Shown here piece by piece: positions 62,037 through 64,000 of a stretch of 64,000 nucleotides of DNA (positions within the stretch are counted from its first letter, which is position 1; every line of letters begins with the position of its first letter). The stretch spans positions 3,348,001 through 3,412,000 of the forward strand of contig OY970294.1 of assembly GCA_963716125.1 (NCBI GenBank), read 5' to 3'. The stretch comes from Acidiluteibacter sp963716125 (lineage in GTDB: Bacteria; Bacteroidota; Bacteroidia; Flavobacteriales_E; Vicingaceae). Both the position numbers and the translations under genes were made by a program. The notes under the pieces are model-generated. The model was not told the origin of the DNA. It made no database searches and saw nothing but the letters and a program-made list of their open reading frames with translations.

Positions 62037-62372
62037 TTATTTTATGCGTTTTAGCTCGTTAATTAATTCCTTGTTCTGTTTCTCCATCTGAACCACTTTT
62101 TTCTCCAAATCTTGGATGCGTTTGCGTTGGTTCTCTATTACTTTCTGTAATGCTTCTGTATGTTCCTCCGATTCCTTGATTCTCTTTTCTAACATTTGCG
62201 ACCACTGTATCCAATTTGCAACAATTTGATTCTCCGCCTGTGCATGCAGGTTAATAGCCTCTGCTAACTTCACTTTCTTGTCGGTACGTAGGCGAACAAG
62301 GATTTCAAGCAGCTTCCAAAACCCGGTAGCTCCTAAAATCAGCGTTATTATTTTCCATAGTTCCATATTCAT
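62037..62372 (-). CDS. Phage membrane protein with coiled coil
   Basis: 111 residues. One N-terminal membrane helix (WKIITLILGATGFWKLLEILV) and a long coiled coil (about 40-110, QMLEKRIKESEEHTEALQKVIENQRKRIQDLEKKVVQMEKQNKELINELK). This is the layout of phage i-spanins or of holin-associated proteins, but no family is recognised. It is just downstream of the tail fibre gene by 3 bp. Confidence 0.55.
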   Translation of the reverse strand: MNMELWKIITLILGATGFWKLLEILVRLRTDKKVKLAEAINLHAQAENQIVANWIQWSQMLEKRIKESEEHTEALQKVIENQRKRIQDLEKKVVQMEKQNKELINELKRIK

Positions 62373-62375
62373 CGT

Positions 62376-63716
62376 TTAAGCAGGTGAAGTAGCATCGTAT
62401 TCAATTGGGTATTTGGCGATATAAGGATGAATATTGAAAAGCAATTCATCGTTCGGATCTATAAAATTTCCAAATATTGATACCCTTCCATTACCATCAA
62501 TGTTGTAAAAGAAAGTTTCACCTTGGTTACTTGTTAAAGTTCCTGATAAGGCTCCGGTTGGACTGTTATTCGGTTTTGGGAAATTCATCATCCAACCACT
62601 CACAGAACCGGCTCCACCTGTACGCTTCAATCGAATATCTTTTATGAGTATCATATTTCCATTTACTACTGAATAGCGATTTCTTCCCGGTGTATGATAC
62701 ATAGTCGTTCCAATCTGTTCAGCCGTAATGGTGAGTAGCGATTCACGATTGAGGTAATTATCCAATCGAGTTTTCAATCGTAATGGAGTGATGGCTCTTT
62801 GGTTATCGGCTCCTAAATCCGTCTCTGCCTGAGTAGCAATTTCAATTAAGCCGATAAGTGTTTCGGTCGCCAGTCTTGAATCTAAAAGCGTTTTCAGTTT
62901 CAAAGGGGTAATGGCACTTAAATCATCTATACCACCATTCACCAAAGCTTGTGAAGCCACTTTGATTATTCCTGCAATGGTTTCAGTTGCTTGCGAAACA
63001 TTACTTTGAATCACATTCCATGAAGCTCCAACGCTTGCCTGATCACCTCCGGCATTATCGACCAAACAAACAATGACATCCATTTCCTGAACATCTTCTC
63101 CGGAAACTCCACCAATTTTACCTCCGGCACTTACCGTATAAGCATCTCCGGCTAAGGCTGCCAGATAATTAGGATTCGTTGAGCAGTCAATAGTCCCTTT
63201 GTTTTCCCAAAGTCCTGTTACCTTATCTGCTACATAGCTTGCCAGCTTTTGAGGGGTAACAAAAGTTGAGTTACTTGTTCCTGCATTGACTTCTTCGATG
63301 GTTGCAACTCTTGCTTTTCCTTCAACGGTTTCTGATGCCGTTGCAATACTCGATTTTAGACCGGCTACTACTTGAAAACAAGTGCCGTCAAAAAGCAATA
63401 AATAGTGATTGATGGTTCCCAAATCATCAGCTGATAAATCCACCAATACACCGTTCACGGCTTTCATTATTGGAACCGCTCCCTTACCATTGATATTGAT
63501 TGTTGAAACGCCTGAATTACCATGATTGAATTTCACCTGAATACTCAATCCTTGTCGGTAAGTATTTTTCAATGCAGGATCTAACTCTAACACATAATCA
63601 TCCGTTCCACCAGTTGTAACACCAAAACCACCGAGGCTATTTTCCACCGGAAAATCACCCACATAGTTTAAATCGTTTAGATTCACATCGCTGCTATATC
63701 CACCAATTGCACTCAT
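62376..63716 (-). CDS. Phage tail fibre protein with repeats
   Basis: 446 residues. The N-terminal 120 residues form a beta domain (VQVKFNHGNSGVSTININGKGAVPIMKAVNG, as in tail fibre connectors). Then come three repeats of the tail-fibre type: TASETVEGKARVATIEEVNAGTSNSTFVTPQKLASYV, then ATETIAGIIKVASQALVNGGIDDLSAITPLKLKTLLD, then ATETLIGLIEIATQAETDLGADNQRAITPLRLKTRLD. The C-terminal 130 residues are probably the receptor-binding tip (WMMNFPKPNNSPTGALSGT). It likely decides the host range of the phage. Confidence 0.85.
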   Translation of the reverse strand: MSAIGGYSSDVNLNDLNYVGDFPVENSLGGFGVTTGGTDDYVLELDPALKNTYRQGLSIQVKFNHGNSGVSTININGKGAVPIMKAVNGVLVDLSADDLGTINHYLLLFDGTCFQVVAGLKSSIATASETVEGKARVATIEEVNAGTSNSTFVTPQKLASYVADKVTGLWENKGTIDCSTNPNYLAALAGDAYTVSAGGKIGGVSGEDVQEMDVIVCLVDNAGGDQASVGASWNVIQSNVSQATETIAGIIKVASQALVNGGIDDLSAITPLKLKTLLDSRLATETLIGLIEIATQAETDLGADNQRAITPLRLKTRLDNYLNRESLLTITAEQIGTTMYHTPGRNRYSVVNGNMILIKDIRLKRTGGAGSVSGWMMNFPKPNNSPTGALSGTLTSNQGETFFYNIDGNGRVSIFGNFIDPNDELLFNIHPYIAKYPIEYDATSPA

Positions 63717-63722
63717 AATTCT

Positions 63723-64000
63723 TTAATTAAGTATGGCTAAGATTCCTATGATTCCAATGCTTACTCCAAGCCCGGTTCCTAGGAATATCTTATCTCGTTT
63801 ATGTCGTTTCACCTCTGTTTTTAGAAAACCCAATTGCAGGTTCACCTCGTTGTTTACCTCCTGATTATTGGCAATGATGCTTTGATAGTTGATCGCTTGA
63901 TTTTGAAGCAGCTTTATGGTTGAATCCTGCTGCTGAATCAAAGAATCTTGCAAAGCCATTTGGGTAGATTGCTCAACTGCAATGCTGTCCTGATACTTTT
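63723..64000 (-). CDS. Phage coiled-coil membrane protein (5' end outside window)
   Basis: The frame remains open beyond 63959 to the window edge (KYQDSIAVEQSTQ), so the real start is outside. A Gln-rich coiled coil (SLIQQQDSTIKLLQNQ, then NNEVNLQLGFLKTEVKRHKRDK) precedes a C-terminal membrane helix (IFLGTGLGVSIGIIGILAIL). A C-terminal anchor with a coiled coil is the reverse of the layout at 62037, so the two may act on opposite sides of the membrane. Function unknown. Confidence 0.5.
   Translation of the reverse strand, partial: KYQDSIAVEQSTQMALQDSLIQQQDSTIKLLQNQAINYQSIIANNQEVNNEVNLQLGFLKTEVKRHKRDKIFLGTGLGVSIGIIGILAILN

Overview
The window is AT-rich and reads as a marine-type member of the Bacteroidota (Cytophagia-like). 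The main evidence is a type IX secretion and gliding block (porV, porU, a PorP/SprF protein, gldJ), a secreted protein with a T9SS sorting tail, many Bacteroidota-specific families (DUF4924, DUF6252, DUF6973, DUF2795, DUF6428) and promoters that fit TTTG-N20-TAnnTTTG. Species-level placement is not possible from the sequence alone.

Layout. 1-4.1 kb (minus strand) is a decaying defence and toxin-antitoxin island: a HigA-like antitoxin cut by the window edge, a HigB-like toxin with an in-frame stop, a SecB-like chaperone, remnants of a type I restriction system (HsdM N-terminus, a frameshifted KilA-N protein, an HsdR C-terminus), and a three-gene HipB/HipS/HipT-like module whose kinase gene is fused in frame to the HsdR tail. 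Three TATAT-N8-ATATA operators at exactly 40-bp steps precede it. 4.4-13.6 kb carries ordinary chromosomal genes: lipoproteins, OmpH, DUF4924, DUF1853, a SiaC-like protein, a LytS/LytTR two-component pair, MtgA and a cupredoxin. 13.6-34.9 kb is a conserved housekeeping core: pdhA-pdhC, cdd, ispF, porV, porU, porP/sprF-like, gldJ, murF, an acyl-CoA dehydrogenase, anmK, an amino-acid dehydrogenase, nhaD, exbB-exbD-tonB-folC.

34.9-45.4 kb holds tRNA-Val followed by two degenerate tandem copies of its 3' half plus terminator, a T9SS cargo gene, a candidate small RNA, an M13 peptidase, a methyltransferase, a LolD-like ABC ATPase, a cobalamin adenosyltransferase, a DUF2795 protein, and secA broken by one frameshift and one TAA stop. 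45.4-56.2 kb is rich in mobile DNA: two inverted, nearly identical 958-bp IS1595-type elements, another IS1595-family element with a perfect target duplication, an IS3-family (IS407-like) element sitting inside an ECF sigma-factor gene, and a GIY-YIG nuclease gene between 90-bp direct repeats next to a tRNA-3'-end-like hairpin. Envelope genes (two OmpA-family proteins, a META protein, a CPXCG protein) lie between the insertion sequences.

56.4-60.4 kb is an arsenic-resistance operon (arsR, DUF6428, arsC-like, DUF2490, acr3, metallophosphoesterase) with an 18-bp operator repeated at two start codons. 60.4-64 kb (minus strand) is the visibly less AT-rich end of a prophage or phage-like element: tail fibre, M15 endolysin, small membrane proteins and a previously uncalled 43-residue Cys-rich membrane peptide.

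Most notable for follow-up: the tRNA-3'-end/terminator repeat units seen at two loci, one carrying a GIY-YIG gene; the periodic hip operators with the kinase-restriction chimera; the chaperone-first toxin-antitoxin-chaperone arrangement; the apparently leaderless ArsR-controlled starts; and the broken secA.
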